NCBI RefSeq assembly: GCF_015752155.1
Contig: NZ_JADOVI010000005.1
Coordinates: 124,001-188,000 of the forward strand
Direction of reading: 5' to 3'
Length of the DNA stretch: 64,000 nt
DNA from: Cryobacterium sp. MP_M3
GTDB taxonomy: Bacteria > Actinomycetota > Actinomycetes > Actinomycetales > Microbacteriaceae
This document shows positions 1 through 11,283 of the stretch, piece by piece. Each line of letters begins with the position of its first letter. Position 1 is the first letter of the stretch. The notes beneath the pieces are model-generated. The model made no database searches. It had not been told where the DNA came from and saw only the letters and a list, made by a program, of their open reading frames with translations. A program made the position numbers and the translations under genes.

Positions 1-2
1 AA

Positions 3-830
3 GCCGAGGGTGACCCCGACGCGGCGCTTGACCTGCTCACCGAGGCGGAACGCCTGTACGCGCGCGGCTTCTTCCCCGAGGTGCGCCCGATCGCCGCGCT
101 GAGGGCACGCGTCTGGATCTCGCAGGGCCGGCTGGCCGAGGCACGGGAGTGGGCGACCGGGCAGGGACTCTCCTCCTCCGAGGTCAGCTATCTGGGCGAG
201 TTCGCGCAGATCACCCTAGCGAGACTGCTGATCGCCGAGCACGGGGCCGATCCGGAGCAGGGAGCGATTCAGGAGGCCCTGGCACTGCTGGACCGGATCC
301 TCGAGGCGGCCGAGGCAGGGGGGCGCACGGGAACCGCCAGCGAGGTCCTGCTGTTGCAGGCGCTCGCCCATCAGGCCAGGGGCCATCTCTCCCTCGCCCT
401 CGCGTCCCTGGAACGGGTGCTCGGCCAGGCCGAGCCGGAAGGCTACCTGCGTCTCTTCCTTGACGAGGGTGCTCCCCTGGCAGAGCTACTGGGTGAGGCC
501 GCCCAACGGGGAGTCCAGCCGGAGCAAGTCGCCCGGCTGCGCCGCGCATTCCGGCCGGCCACCGCCGGGGCGGATGCGCCCCAGCCCGTCAGGCCACCGT
601 CCGCCATGCCCCAGGCGGCAATGCCCCAGGCCGCCGGGGAGGCGCTGAGCGAGCGCGAACTGCACGTGCTCAGGCTGCTGGCCACCGAGCTCACCGGGCC
701 GGAGATCGCCCGCGAGCTCTACCTGTCTCTGAACACCGTCCGCACCCACACGAGACACATCTTCGGCAAGCTCTCGGTGAACAGCCGCCCGGCGGCTGTT
801 CGCCGCGCCGAAGAGCTGGATCTGCTCTAG
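3..830 (+). CDS. LuxR-family (MalT-like) transcriptional regulator, C-terminal part
   Basis: The reading frame is open to the left edge, so the gene begins outside the window and only the last 275 residues are seen; the GTG at 81 is an internal codon. The first ~140 residues are Ala/Leu/Glu-rich helices like the TPR-type sensor region of MalT/LAL regulators. A Pro/Ala linker follows, and the last ~60 residues form a GerE-type helix-turn-helix ([13 protein letters not shown], then [20 protein letters not shown]). Regulators of this kind usually activate transcription in response to a ligand sensed upstream of the part seen here. The gene is followed by a short tandem repeat and then an unrelated phosphatase gene, so its target cannot be inferred. 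Confidence 0.88.
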   Translation, partial: AEGDPDAALDLLTEAERLYARGFFPEVRPIAALRARVWISQGRLAEAREWATGQGLSSSEVSYLGEFAQITLARLLIAEHGADPEQGAIQEALALLDRILEAAEAGGRTGTASEVLLLQALAHQARGHLSLALASLERVLGQAEPEGYLRLFLDEGAPLAELLGEAAQRGVQPEQVARLRRAFRPATAGADAPQPVRPPSAMPQAAMPQAAGEALSERELHVLRLLATELTGPEIARELYLSLNTVRTHTRHIFGKLSVNSRPAAVRRAEELDLL

Positions 831-853
831 CGCCGGTCGCCGACGACCCCGAC

Positions 854-903
854 GGGAACTCTGACAGGGACTCTGACAGGGACTCTGACAGGGACTCTGA
901 CAG
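854..903 (+). repeat. Four tandem copies of a 12-bp unit
   Basis: Units of gggactctgaca are repeated head to tail: a first 13-bp copy with one extra a (854-866), then three perfect copies (867-902). The array lies between the LuxR stop and the HAD start. Neither flanking frame runs through it, so it is non-coding. It may be a slippage-prone spacer; no palindrome is present in the unit. Confidence 0.85.
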
Positions 904-989
904 GCAGGGGTGACATCATCGAAGGACAGGGCGGGCCCCGCTGACGCATTCGCGGCTCACCGCACCGCCATCGAAATGAAAGCCGCCGT

Positions 990-1844
990 GTGACCCATCC
1001 ACCAGAGCAAGCCGACATCCGCCTCATCGTCTCGGACATGGACGGCACCCTCCTCGATGACGACGGCCGCGTTCCCGAGGCGTTCTGGCCTCTCCTCGAC
1101 GACCTCGCCCAGGCCGGAGTGCTGTTCGTTCCCGCCAGCGGCCGCCAGTACCAGACCCTTCACGCGGTCTTCGGCGAGCGCGACGGCCTGCTCTACATCG
1201 CGGAGAACGGGGCCAACGTGGTCAAGGACGGCGCCAGCATCGTGCAGGAACCCGTCGATCCGGTGATCATCGCCCCCATCGTGGACTGGGTGCGCAGCAC
1301 GGTGGCCGCCGGAGCCGACCTCGGGATCATCGTCTGCGGCGCCCGCTCCGCCTACATCGAACGCTCCGATCCCGACTTCGTCAGCCACGTGTCCCGCTAC
1401 TACGCGGCGCTCGAGGTCGTGGCGGATGTCCAGGTCGCCGCCCTCGATGACGTCGTCCTCAAACTCGCCATCTACGACGTCGGCATGGCCGAGACTCGCA
1501 CGGGTCCGGCGATCCGCGAGCTCGATCTCCCGGCGGACGTCGTTGTCTCCGGCGAGAACTATGTCGATGTGATGGGCCAGGGAGCGAACAAGGGCCGGGC
1601 CCTGGTGCGACTCCAGCAACAGCTGGGCATCAGCAGGGAGCAGACGATGGCCTTCGGCGACTACCTCAACGACGCCGAGATGCTCGATGCCGCCGGGCAT
1701 TCCTACGCTGTGGCCAACGCGCACCCGAGCATCCGTGCCCGCGCCCGGAACGTCGCCCCCTCGAACTCGGAGGCTGGCGTGATCAGCAGCATCCTCGCCG
1801 CCCTGCCGCACCTGCAGGGCGAGCGCAGGGCGAGCGTCCTCTAG
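990..1844 (+). CDS. Cof-type HAD-superfamily sugar-phosphatase-like hydrolase
   Basis: This 284-residue protein has the four HAD motifs: motif I IVSDMDGTLLDDDG near residue 13, motif II PASGR near residue 48, a Lys in NKGRALVRL, and motif IV FGDYLNDAEML. The long insert between motifs II and III is the C2-type cap of the Cof/YbiV subfamily, which dephosphorylates sugar phosphates, FMN or PLP; the substrate cannot be told here. The start is the GTG at 990, five codons before the conserved block, without a clear ribosome binding site. The size is normal for the family. The gene stands alone between a regulator and a VOC gene. Confidence 0.9.
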   Translation: MTHPPEQADIRLIVSDMDGTLLDDDGRVPEAFWPLLDDLAQAGVLFVPASGRQYQTLHAVFGERDGLLYIAENGANVVKDGASIVQEPVDPVIIAPIVDWVRSTVAAGADLGIIVCGARSAYIERSDPDFVSHVSRYYAALEVVADVQVAALDDVVLKLAIYDVGMAETRTGPAIRELDLPADVVVSGENYVDVMGQGANKGRALVRLQQQLGISREQTMAFGDYLNDAEMLDAAGHSYAVANAHPSIRARARNVAPSNSEAGVISSILAALPHLQGERRASVL

Positions 1845-1920
1845 CCGCACCAGAGGTCCGCCCGGCATCGAGCAGGATCGGAGAAGCGACGGGAATCCCC
1901 GCGGCGATAGAGTCACCGCC

Positions 1921-2331
1921 ATGACCATCTCACTCGAATACTGCAACCTCACCGTCAACGACGTCGACGAGTCGATCGCCTTCTACGGCGACGCGCTCGG
2001 GCTCCAGGTGCAGAGCGACGTGGCCTCGGGCGGATTCCGCTGGGTCACGCTCGGCAGCGACGCGCAGCCCGGGCTCGGGATCGTGTTGTCCGTGCCGCAT
2101 GCCGGCCGTTCGCAGGCCGATGGAGACGCCCTGCAGGAGCTCCTCACCAAAGGCGTGCTGCCGATGCTCGTGTTCCGCTCGGACGACCTTGACGCGACGT
2201 TCGAGAGCCTGCGGGCATCCGGCGCCGAGGTGCTCCAGGAGCCGATCGACCAGCCCTGGGGCCCGCGCGACTGCGCGTTCCGCGACCCGTCGGGCAACAC
2301 CGTGCGAATCTCCCAGGCGCCCACGACCTGA
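1921..2331 (+). CDS. VOC (glyoxalase/bleomycin-resistance) family protein
   Basis: The 136-residue protein is a full single VOC unit pair: it opens with the typical CNLTVNDVDESIAFYGDALGL and ends with WGPRDCAFRDPSGNTVRISQ. His/Glu metal positions are not all obvious (the usual first His is replaced by Cys in EYCNLTV), so it may be a metal-free binding or resistance protein and not a dioxygenase or lyase. The ATG at 1921 lies right after an AT-richer stretch with gatagagt, so a leaderless message is possible. It is followed by a UvrA-type gene 132 bp downstream; functional coupling is speculative. Confidence 0.85.
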   Translation: MTISLEYCNLTVNDVDESIAFYGDALGLQVQSDVASGGFRWVTLGSDAQPGLGIVLSVPHAGRSQADGDALQELLTKGVLPMLVFRSDDLDATFESLRASGAEVLQEPIDQPWGPRDCAFRDPSGNTVRISQAPTT

Positions 2332-2403
2332 CCCCCGGCGACAGGCAACCGGTCGTATGCTCGAAGCTGGTTGGATCGAGTCAGACGACGCCGACGGGCG
2401 AAC

Positions 2404-2429
2404 GCCGACGGGTACCGCCGACGGGTACC
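2404..2429 (+). repeat. Two tandem copies of gccgacgggtacc in the uvrA-like leader
   Basis: Two exact 13-bp copies (2404-2416, 2417-2429) lie about 35 bp before the ATG of the UvrA-like gene, preceded by a partial copy near 2390. The in-frame upstream extension through this stretch encodes low-quality Arg-rich sequence, which supports reading it as leader DNA. Confidence 0.6.
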
Positions 2430-2463
2430 GCGAAGTCGGCCCAGCGCCACAGAGGGAGACACG

Positions 2464-4854
<2,391 letters not shown>

Positions 4855-4866
4855 CTCGGCGGCGCG

Positions 4867-7848
4867 CTACCAGCCGTCGCTGAGCACCTCGTCGAGAGCG
4901 TCGACGAAGAAGTCCGCGCTCTCCCGACTCAGGCACAGGGGCGGCTTGATCTTCAGCACGTTCTGCCGCTCGGAGGTGGGCTGCACGATCACGCCGAGCT
5001 CCAGCATCCGTTCGCAGATGGCGGCGGTCTCGCTGGTTGCCGGCTCCAGGGTGTCACGGTCGCGCACGAGCTCCACCCCCAGGTACAGGCCCAGGCCGTG
5101 CACCATCCCGATCAGCGGATGCCGCTCCGCCAGTTCTGCGAGCCGGCCCGCCAGGTGCCGGCCGACGGCATCCGCATTCTGCTGGAGGGACTCGTCCCGG
5201 ATGGCGTCGAGCACCGCGAGGCCCGCCACGCAGCTGACCGGGCTGCCGCCGGCCGAGGAGAAGAAGTTGCCCTCCCTGGCCAGGGATTCGGCGATGTCGC
5301 GGCGGGTGAGCACCGCGCCGAGCGGGTAACCGTTGCCCATGGCCTTGGCCACCGTGATGATGTCGGGCACCACGCCCTGCTGCGCCGCACCCCAGAAATG
5401 GCTGCCCAGCCGGCCGTAGCCCACCTGCACCTCGTCGGCGATGCACAGGCCGCCGCGGGCGCGGACCTGCTCGTAGGCGAGCGCGAGGTAGCCCGGCGGC
5501 GGCACCACGCCGCCGGCGTTGCCGAGCACGGGCTCGCTGATGAAGGCGGCCAGGTCAGCCCCCGGGCCGTTCGGGGCATCGAGCAGCCGGGCCAGGTCGG
5601 CCGCGTATTCCTGCGCCGCCCCGGCCCCGCGATGCGTCCCGCGATACGCGTTGGGAGCATCCGCGATGTGCACCCAGGCGGGCCGGGAGGCCGCGGCGTG
5701 GGGGTTGTCGAAGGCCGAGGTGGACACCGCGTCGGAGGCCATCGTCCAGCCGTGGTAGCCCTCCCTGAGGGCGACGACGCTGTCGCGGCCGGTGTGGATC
5801 CGGGCCAGGCGCAGGGCCAGGTCCACGGCCTCGCTGCCACTGTTGACCAGCAGCACGGTGTCGAGGGAGGGGTCGGGCGATGTCGCCACGATCCGTTCGC
5901 AGAGATCGGCGAGGGCCGAGTAGAGAAAGCGGGAGTTCGTGTTGAGCAGCTGCAACTGGTCGCTGACGGCCCGGGTGAACCGGGGGTGGCTGTGTCCGAT
6001 CACGGCGACGTTGTTGACCATGTCGACGTAGGAGCGCCCGTGGGTGTCGACGAGCAGTTCCCTCCAGCCGCGTTCGATCTGCGGCGGCCGTTCGTAGTAC
6101 TTCTCCTGCGCGGCGGCCATCACCGTGCCGCGCCGGGCCAGTTCGGCCGACGGATCGGCGACGGATGCCTGCGCGGCCAGCCCGAGCAACCGCGCCGGGT
6201 CCGGCACGAGGGTTGCCCACGTGGCGGCGCGGGAGGTCTGCGCGAAGTGCGGGGCGGCCTCCGGGCCCGCCAGCCCCGGGCGGGCGAACTCCTGCACGGT
6301 CACCCTGCCGACCGGGCCCGCCGCCGATTCGAGGTCGCCGTTCGGGCGGGCAACGCCCAGTGGCTCCCCCACGGCGACCGACGCCCCCACCACCTGGGTC
6401 GACGCGATCCCGCCGATGCGCAGCTCGAAACCGGCCAGGGCCAGAACCAGATGGTCGTCGCCGGCCTCGGTGACCTGGGCGAGGGCGGGCGCCACGATCT
6501 CCGACCCGGCCGGCAGGAAGACCTCGGTGAAGAGGGCGAACGTCTGCGGTTCCGCGCGCGAGTGCGACGGGGTTCGGGTGAGCCGGAACTGCCCGTAGGG
6601 GGCGACGGCCGCGCTGCGCCGGGCGAGGGCCGCCCGCGCGAGCTGCCACTCGGCATCCGTCTGCTGCCAGAGGCCGTCGGCCAGCGCCGGGCTGGTCACC
6701 GAGAAGTCGAGCACCTCGTAGTCGCCGCCTGCCAGGGCGGGGATCATCGGGAGGAACGTCCCGGGCTCGGCGGGGGCGCGCGCCGGCCGGCCGAGCGCCA
6801 GCCGGATGGCCGCCTCCGCCTCCTCCCAGCCGATCGCGCTGGCAGCGGCGAAAACGCGCCACTCCGCGTCCATCCGGTGCCGGGCATAGTCGTTGTCCTC
6901 GTCGATCCGCACCTGCTGCTCGCCGCTGGCCACCAGCACCGCCCCGCGCAGCACGATCAGCGGCCACAACGCGACGATCTCCTCGTCGGTCAGGGGAACC
7001 ACCTCGTCGAAGGCGACGATCGCCTCCAGAGCGGCGAACGGGTTGTCGGGCACGTGGTGCAGCACGGATGCGGCGGTGACCGCGGCTTCCGCCGCCAGCC
7101 ACCCGGTGCCGAGGTCGCCGAAGTCGATCACCCCGTCGGGCAAATGGTGGCCGTTGGGCAGCACCCGGCAGATCACATTGTCGTCGGTGATGTCGCCGTG
7201 GATCGTCTGCAGCCGGAGGGACGGAATCACGGTCGCCAGGCGCGCTGCGGCGCTGTCGGCGATGGCGCTCAGTCTTGCCCGGGTGTCCTCCGCCGGCACC
7301 CAGTGCACCAGCAGGTCGATCACGGCTTTGGCGTTGCGCAGGTCCCATTGCAGCGTGCGGTCGAGGCCTTCCGCCGCGAAGTCACGCAGGTTCAGGGCCG
7401 TGGTGCCCGACAACCGGCCGAGGGCCCTGACCACCGGCGGGGCCAGATAGCCCTGGGCCTCGAGGGACGGCCCTTCGATGAAGGTCAGCAACCGCACCGG
7501 GAGGGCGCCGTCCGTTGCCGGCCAGTACTGACGGATGTTGCCGTCCAGTCCGCGCACCGGCTGCGGCACCCGCATCCCGCGCGCGGACAGGTGCTCCATC
7601 ACCGCGTCCTGCGCGGCCAGCTCGGAGGCGGAGAAGGCGGGATTGTCGACCTTGAGCACGTAGCGCGGCGCTCCGTCACGGGATGCGGCGTCGCGGGACC
7701 CGATCAGGAAGTTGCGGTCCTGCTGGCTCCCGAGTTCGCGGGCCGTGCCCGTTATCCCGAAGAGGGACGCGGCCATGGTCTCGGCGTCCGCCGCGGTGAT
7801 GTCGGGGCGCACGAGTCCCTGCCCACTGAAGAAATCAAAACCTGGCAC
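4867..7848 (-). CDS. Three-domain fusion: APH-like kinase, M23-like barrel, class III aminotransferase
   Basis: A 993-residue fusion. Residues ~30-330 form an aminoglycoside-phosphotransferase-like kinase (catalytic HGDITDDN, metal-binding IDFGDLG). Residues ~400-530 are a beta-rich segment resembling the lysostaphin/M23 fold, but I see no convincing zinc ligands. Residues ~560-993 form a class III PLP aminotransferase with NSGSEAVDLALRL, a conserved ISEPV...GNAGG block, DEVQVGYGRLG and the PLP lysine K835 in TVAKAMGNG. This domain order is a known but uncharacterised architecture; the aminotransferase part resembles AGXT2-like enzymes, including ethanolamine-phosphate phospho-lyase. A kinase plus a phospho-lyase on one chain would suit phosphorylation and then elimination of an amino alcohol, which is inference. 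The GTG start has a gaggag site 8 bases upstream. Confidence 0.9.
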   Translation of the reverse strand: MPGFDFFSGQGLVRPDITAADAETMAASLFGITGTARELGSQQDRNFLIGSRDAASRDGAPRYVLKVDNPAFSASELAAQDAVMEHLSARGMRVPQPVRGLDGNIRQYWPATDGALPVRLLTFIEGPSLEAQGYLAPPVVRALGRLSGTTALNLRDFAAEGLDRTLQWDLRNAKAVIDLLVHWVPAEDTRARLSAIADSAAARLATVIPSLRLQTIHGDITDDNVICRVLPNGHHLPDGVIDFGDLGTGWLAAEAAVTAASVLHHVPDNPFAALEAIVAFDEVVPLTDEEIVALWPLIVLRGAVLVASGEQQVRIDEDNDYARHRMDAEWRVFAAASAIGWEEAEAAIRLALGRPARAPAEPGTFLPMIPALAGGDYEVLDFSVTSPALADGLWQQTDAEWQLARAALARRSAAVAPYGQFRLTRTPSHSRAEPQTFALFTEVFLPAGSEIVAPALAQVTEAGDDHLVLALAGFELRIGGIASTQVVGASVAVGEPLGVARPNGDLESAAGPVGRVTVQEFARPGLAGPEAAPHFAQTSRAATWATLVPDPARLLGLAAQASVADPSAELARRGTVMAAAQEKYYERPPQIERGWRELLVDTHGRSYVDMVNNVAVIGHSHPRFTRAVSDQLQLLNTNSRFLYSALADLCERIVATSPDPSLDTVLLVNSGSEAVDLALRLARIHTGRDSVVALREGYHGWTMASDAVSTSAFDNPHAAASRPAWVHIADAPNAYRGTHRGAGAAQEYAADLARLLDAPNGPGADLAAFISEPVLGNAGGVVPPPGYLALAYEQVRARGGLCIADEVQVGYGRLGSHFWGAAQQGVVPDIITVAKAMGNGYPLGAVLTRRDIAESLAREGNFFSSAGGSPVSCVAGLAVLDAIRDESLQQNADAVGRHLAGRLAELAERHPLIGMVHGLGLYLGVELVRDRDTLEPATSETAAICERMLELGVIVQPTSERQNVLKIKPPLCLSRESADFFVDALDEVLSDGW

Positions 7849-7908
7849 GTCGACGCTCCTCGCAGATGGGGCAGTGAATCCTGCCAGTTTGGCACCACCG
7901 GGACCCGA

Positions 7909-8700
7909 TCACTGCGCGTGGGTCAGCGACTGGCCTGGCCCGTCGAGGGGAAGCAGGCGGGCCCGGTCGCCGCGGCCCACGATGCCCGGGCGGATGACCC
8001 GGGCATAGACGCCGAATTCGATCTCGCCGGCGTTGAGCCGGTAACCGGCGAGCGTCTTCAGCAGGCTCGTGCCGCGGGCCCCGGTGTCCGGCTCGAGGTC
8101 GATGACCGCGCACCGCGGGATCCCCCGCCCCACGAGCAGCCGGGCGCCGCCCAGTTCCAGTTCCCGGCCGGCCCAGGAATCTTCGACGTGAGCGGCGGCG
8201 TCGCCGGTGTCGATGGTGAACGTCGACCGGAACCGGCGCTCGTCAACGACGATCCCGGCTTCGCGGGCGAGGCGGCCCAGCGAGCCGGTCGTGGAGAGCG
8301 TGACGGAATCCCCGTAGATCACCGCACCCACGACGGAGCAGCGGGCCAGCACGACCGCGCGTCCGAGGAGCCGGGAGAACTCATGGGCCCAGGGCCCGTC
8401 GACGACCTCCATGGCGGCGGCACGGCCCCAGTAGTCGAGGGCGAGGCGGCGCCCGCTCAGCCGGGGAACCGCCGTGATCCGCTGCCCGGCGATCTCCACC
8501 GACAGCATCCCGTCATCCCAGCGCGCGTGGCAGGTGACCAGGGACGGATGCTCAACGGTCCTGATGACCTGTCCGGCCTCCAGATCGACGACCGCGAAAA
8601 CCCGGTCTCCGATCGGCCCCTCCGTCTCGAGCTGAACCTCGTCCCGCGACCGGTGGCGACCGCCCTTGAGCGCGGAAACACCGATGCCGTGCACGTGCAT
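7909..8700 (-). CDS. MOSC domain protein with N-terminal MOSC barrel
   Basis: The 263-residue protein begins MHVHGIGVSALKGG, typical of the MOSC N-terminal barrel, and continues with the MOSC core (GPWAHEFSRLLGRAVVLARC, then RCAVIDLEPDTGARG, and AGYRLNAGEIEFGVYARVI). MOSC proteins bind molybdenum cofactor and transfer or accept sulfur, or reduce N-hydroxylated compounds (YcbX type). The start at 8700 is where family similarity begins; the frame runs on to 8799 through sequence lacking coding character. It is divergent from the flavin monooxygenase gene, with a 209-bp shared upstream region. Confidence 0.85.
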   Translation of the reverse strand: MHVHGIGVSALKGGRHRSRDEVQLETEGPIGDRVFAVVDLEAGQVIRTVEHPSLVTCHARWDDGMLSVEIAGQRITAVPRLSGRRLALDYWGRAAAMEVVDGPWAHEFSRLLGRAVVLARCSVVGAVIYGDSVTLSTTGSLGRLAREAGIVVDERRFRSTFTIDTGDAAAHVEDSWAGRELELGGARLLVGRGIPRCAVIDLEPDTGARGTSLLKTLAGYRLNAGEIEFGVYARVIRPGIVGRGDRARLLPLDGPGQSLTHAQ

Positions 8701-8833
8701 GATGATCACCACCCCATCGGCCGAAATGCGGTCCAGCACAGCGTACCCAACAGCGCGCGCGGAACCCGGCGACCGGCACTCACCCGGCATTGACCACACC
8801 CGGGACGGCCAAATGATATATGATTCAGAGAAG

Positions 8834-8862
8834 CGATAATCGAACTGCGTGTTCCATTATCG
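8834..8862. promoter_or_regulatory. Inverted repeat CGATAAT-N15-ATTATCG, likely operator
   Basis: Perfect 7-bp arms (8834-8840 and 8856-8862) stand in an AT-rich stretch between the divergent MOSC and monooxygenase genes, about 50 bp before the monooxygenase start. The spacing and sequence suit a dimeric aromatic-catabolism repressor (IclR, MarR or GntR type), but no such regulator gene is next to it. Confidence 0.5.
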
Positions 8863-8909
8863 AATCGACAGTGACGTCCGATTCGCCCACACAGAGAAGT
8901 GAGGAAGCC

Positions 8910-10793
8910 GTGCAGTTCCACCACCACGGATACGTGTCCACCGATCCCCGCATTCAGGACGCCGCGGGCGTCGGCCTCGATCGCCCCGACGAGCTCCCCG
9001 AGAACGTCGACGTCCTCATCGTCGGCACCGGCCCCGCGGGCATGATTACCGCCGCCCAGCTCTCCCAGTTCCCCGGTATCACCACCCGCATCGTCGAGCG
9101 CCGCGGCGAACGCCTGGCGATCGGGCAGGCCGACGGCATCCAGGCCCGCAGCGTCGAGACCTTCCAGGCGTTCGGCTTCGCCGAGCGCATCATCGCCGAG
9201 GCCTACCGCATCACCGAGATGGCGTTCTGGAAGCCCGACCCCGCCGAACCGTCGCGCATCGTGCGCACCGCCCGCGCCGTCGACGACCCCACCGGCATCA
9301 GCGAGTTCCCGCACCTGATCGTCAACCAGGCCCGCGTGCTGGACTACTTCGGCGAGGTGATGGCCAATTCGCCGACGCGCATGAAGCCCGATTTCGGCTA
9401 CGACTTCCGCAGCCTCGTCAACACCGACGAGGGCGAGTATCCCGTGACGGTGACGCTCGTGCACACGACCGGCGAACACGCGGGCCAGGAGCGCATCGTG
9501 CACGCCAAGTACGTGGTCGGCGCCGACGGCGCCCGGAGCGCCGTGCGCGATTCGATCGGCTGCACCCTCGCCGGGGACCAGGCCTTCCACGCCTGGGGAG
9601 TGATGGACGTCCTCGCCGTCACAGACTTCCCGGACATCCGCACGAAGTGCGCGATCCAGTCCGGCTCGGGCGGCAACATCCTGCACATCCCCCGGGAGGG
9701 CGGCTACCTGTTCCGCATGTACGTCGACCTGGGCGAGGTGGCGCCCGACGACAACGGGGCCGTGCGCAAGACGACGATCGAGGAGATCATCGCGAAGGCG
9801 AACGAGATCCTGCACCCCTACACGCTGGACGTGAAGGACGTGGCCTGGCACAGCGTGTACGAGGTCGCCCACCGGCTCACCGACCGGTTCGACGATGTGC
9901 TCCCCCACGAGATCGGCACCCGCACCCCGCGCGTGTTCATCACCGGTGACGCCTGCCACACGCACAGCGCCAAGGCCGGCCAGGGCATGAACGTGTCCAT
10001 GCAGGACGGCTTCAACCTGGGCTGGAAGCTCGCCTATGTGCTCGACGGCCGCAGCCCCGAGTCGCTGCTCGGCACCTACTCGGCCGAACGCCAGGTGATC
10101 GCGAAGAACCTGATCGACTTCGACAAGGAATGGTCGAGCCTGATGGCGACGAGGCCGGAGGACCTCGAGGTGCCACTGGAGGACTTCTACACCCGCACGG
10201 CCGAGTTCCCGGCCGGTTTCATGACCCAGTACCCGCCGTCGATGCTGGTCGGCGAGGCAACGCACCAGGATCTCGCCACCGGGTTCCCGGTCGGAAAGCG
10301 CTTCAAGTCCGCACCGGTGGTGCGGGTCGCCGACGCCAACCCCGTGCAGCTCGGGCACCATCACCGTGCCGACGGACGCTGGCGGGTGTACGCGTTCGCG
10401 GATGCTCACCTCGCCGGTGACCCCTCGGCTCTCGCCGACTGGGCGCACTGGCTTCAGACTTCGCCCGAGTCGCCGCTTGGCGTGCATACCCCCGCGGGGA
10501 GCGACATCGACAGCGTCTTCGACGTCAAGGTGGTCTACCAGCAGGACCACACCGGCGTCGACGTCGGCCGGGTGCCCGCGGCGTTCCTGCCGAAGACCGG
10601 CCCGTTCGAGCTGATCGACTACGAGAAGCTGTACGCCGTCGACCCGGGGCACGACATCTTCGAGCTCCGCGGGATCAGCCGCGCCGGCGCCGTCGTCGTG
10701 GTGCGTCCCGACCAGTACGTGGCTCACGTGCTGCCCCTGGCCGCGACCGGCGAACTGGCCGCGTTCTTCCGGCAGATGCTGCTCCCCCGGTAG
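8910..10793 (+). CDS. FAD-dependent aromatic monooxygenase (phenol 2-monooxygenase / MobA type)
   Basis: 627 residues. An N-terminal Rossmann FAD site (VGTGPAGM near residue 38), the DG motif VGADGARSAVRDSIG, and the second FAD motif TGDACHTHSAKAGQGMN near residue 346 define a class A flavoprotein hydroxylase. The C-terminal ~190 residues (from about DLATGFPVGKRFKSAPVVR) form the thioredoxin-like domain of the phenol hydroxylase/3-hydroxybenzoate 4-hydroxylase branch. It should use NAD(P)H and O2 to hydroxylate a phenolic ring in the cytoplasm; the exact substrate is open. The GTG at 8910 is chosen for the gtgaggaag site just upstream; the frame extends to 8820 through the promoter region. 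No ring-cleavage genes lie next to it. Confidence 0.9.
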   Translation: MQFHHHGYVSTDPRIQDAAGVGLDRPDELPENVDVLIVGTGPAGMITAAQLSQFPGITTRIVERRGERLAIGQADGIQARSVETFQAFGFAERIIAEAYRITEMAFWKPDPAEPSRIVRTARAVDDPTGISEFPHLIVNQARVLDYFGEVMANSPTRMKPDFGYDFRSLVNTDEGEYPVTVTLVHTTGEHAGQERIVHAKYVVGADGARSAVRDSIGCTLAGDQAFHAWGVMDVLAVTDFPDIRTKCAIQSGSGGNILHIPREGGYLFRMYVDLGEVAPDDNGAVRKTTIEEIIAKANEILHPYTLDVKDVAWHSVYEVAHRLTDRFDDVLPHEIGTRTPRVFITGDACHTHSAKAGQGMNVSMQDGFNLGWKLAYVLDGRSPESLLGTYSAERQVIAKNLIDFDKEWSSLMATRPEDLEVPLEDFYTRTAEFPAGFMTQYPPSMLVGEATHQDLATGFPVGKRFKSAPVVRVADANPVQLGHHHRADGRWRVYAFADAHLAGDPSALADWAHWLQTSPESPLGVHTPAGSDIDSVFDVKVVYQQDHTGVDVGRVPAAFLPKTGPFELIDYEKLYAVDPGHDIFELRGISRAGAVVVVRPDQYVAHVLPLAATGELAAFFRQMLLPR

Positions 10794-10820
10794 GCGTCAC
10801 CACCCGGCGGCCGCGCTCTG

Positions 10821-11243
10821 CTACTCGGCGGGCGGGCGCTGCCGTTGCCGTTTGGTTTCCGACCGCTGCTGCTTGGCGGCCAGGTGCCGCCGCCCCGAGC
10901 CCCGGGTGGGTTTGGTCGGGCGGCGGGGAGCCGCCGCGGGGGTAAGCCCGGCGGCCACGAGCTCGGCGAGCTTGGCCAGGGCGAGCTCACGGTTGCGCAA
11001 CTGCGATCGCCGCTCCGAAGCGGTCACGGTGATCACCCCGGCGATGAGCCGCCGGGCGAGGCGGGTGATCAGCAGCATCCGCTGGTCGTCGGTGAGCGCG
11101 GCCGACTCGGCGACGTTCCAGAAGAGTTCGACCCGGCTGTCCGAGGTGTTGACGTGCTGCCCGCCCGGGCCGGACGACCGCGAGAACCGCCAGCCGAGTT
11201 CCGACGCGGGAATCGTGAGCGCGGGTGACACCTCCAGGTCCAT
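10821..11243 (-). CDS. arfB: ArfB-type class I release-factor-like peptidyl-tRNA hydrolase
   Basis: The 140-residue protein carries the catalytic GGQ (residues 27-29) in SRSSGPGGQHVNTSDSRVEL and a Lys/Arg-rich C-terminal tail (AAKQQRSETKRQRQRPP), the two hallmarks of ArfB/YaeJ/ICT1. The enzyme enters the A site of ribosomes stalled without a stop codon, places its basic tail in the empty mRNA channel and hydrolyses the peptidyl-tRNA. It lacks the codon-recognition domains of RF1/RF2. The start at 11243 is where the conserved sequence begins; the frame runs on to 11459 into the neighbouring gene. It is probably co-transcribed with the pseudouridine synthase 40 bp upstream. Confidence 0.88.
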   Translation of the reverse strand: MDLEVSPALTIPASELGWRFSRSSGPGGQHVNTSDSRVELFWNVAESAALTDDQRMLLITRLARRLIAGVITVTASERRSQLRNRELALAKLAELVAAGLTPAAAPRRPTKPTRGSGRRHLAAKQQRSETKRQRQRPPAE

Positions 11244-11283
11244 CCCCCCAGCGTGGCACGATCGGCGCGCGCCTGCCGACCCG

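Noticed and set aside
5098-8793. 1231-codon plus-strand frame
   Set aside because: Low-complexity His/Arg/Gly sequence opposite the aminotransferase fusion and MOSC gene.
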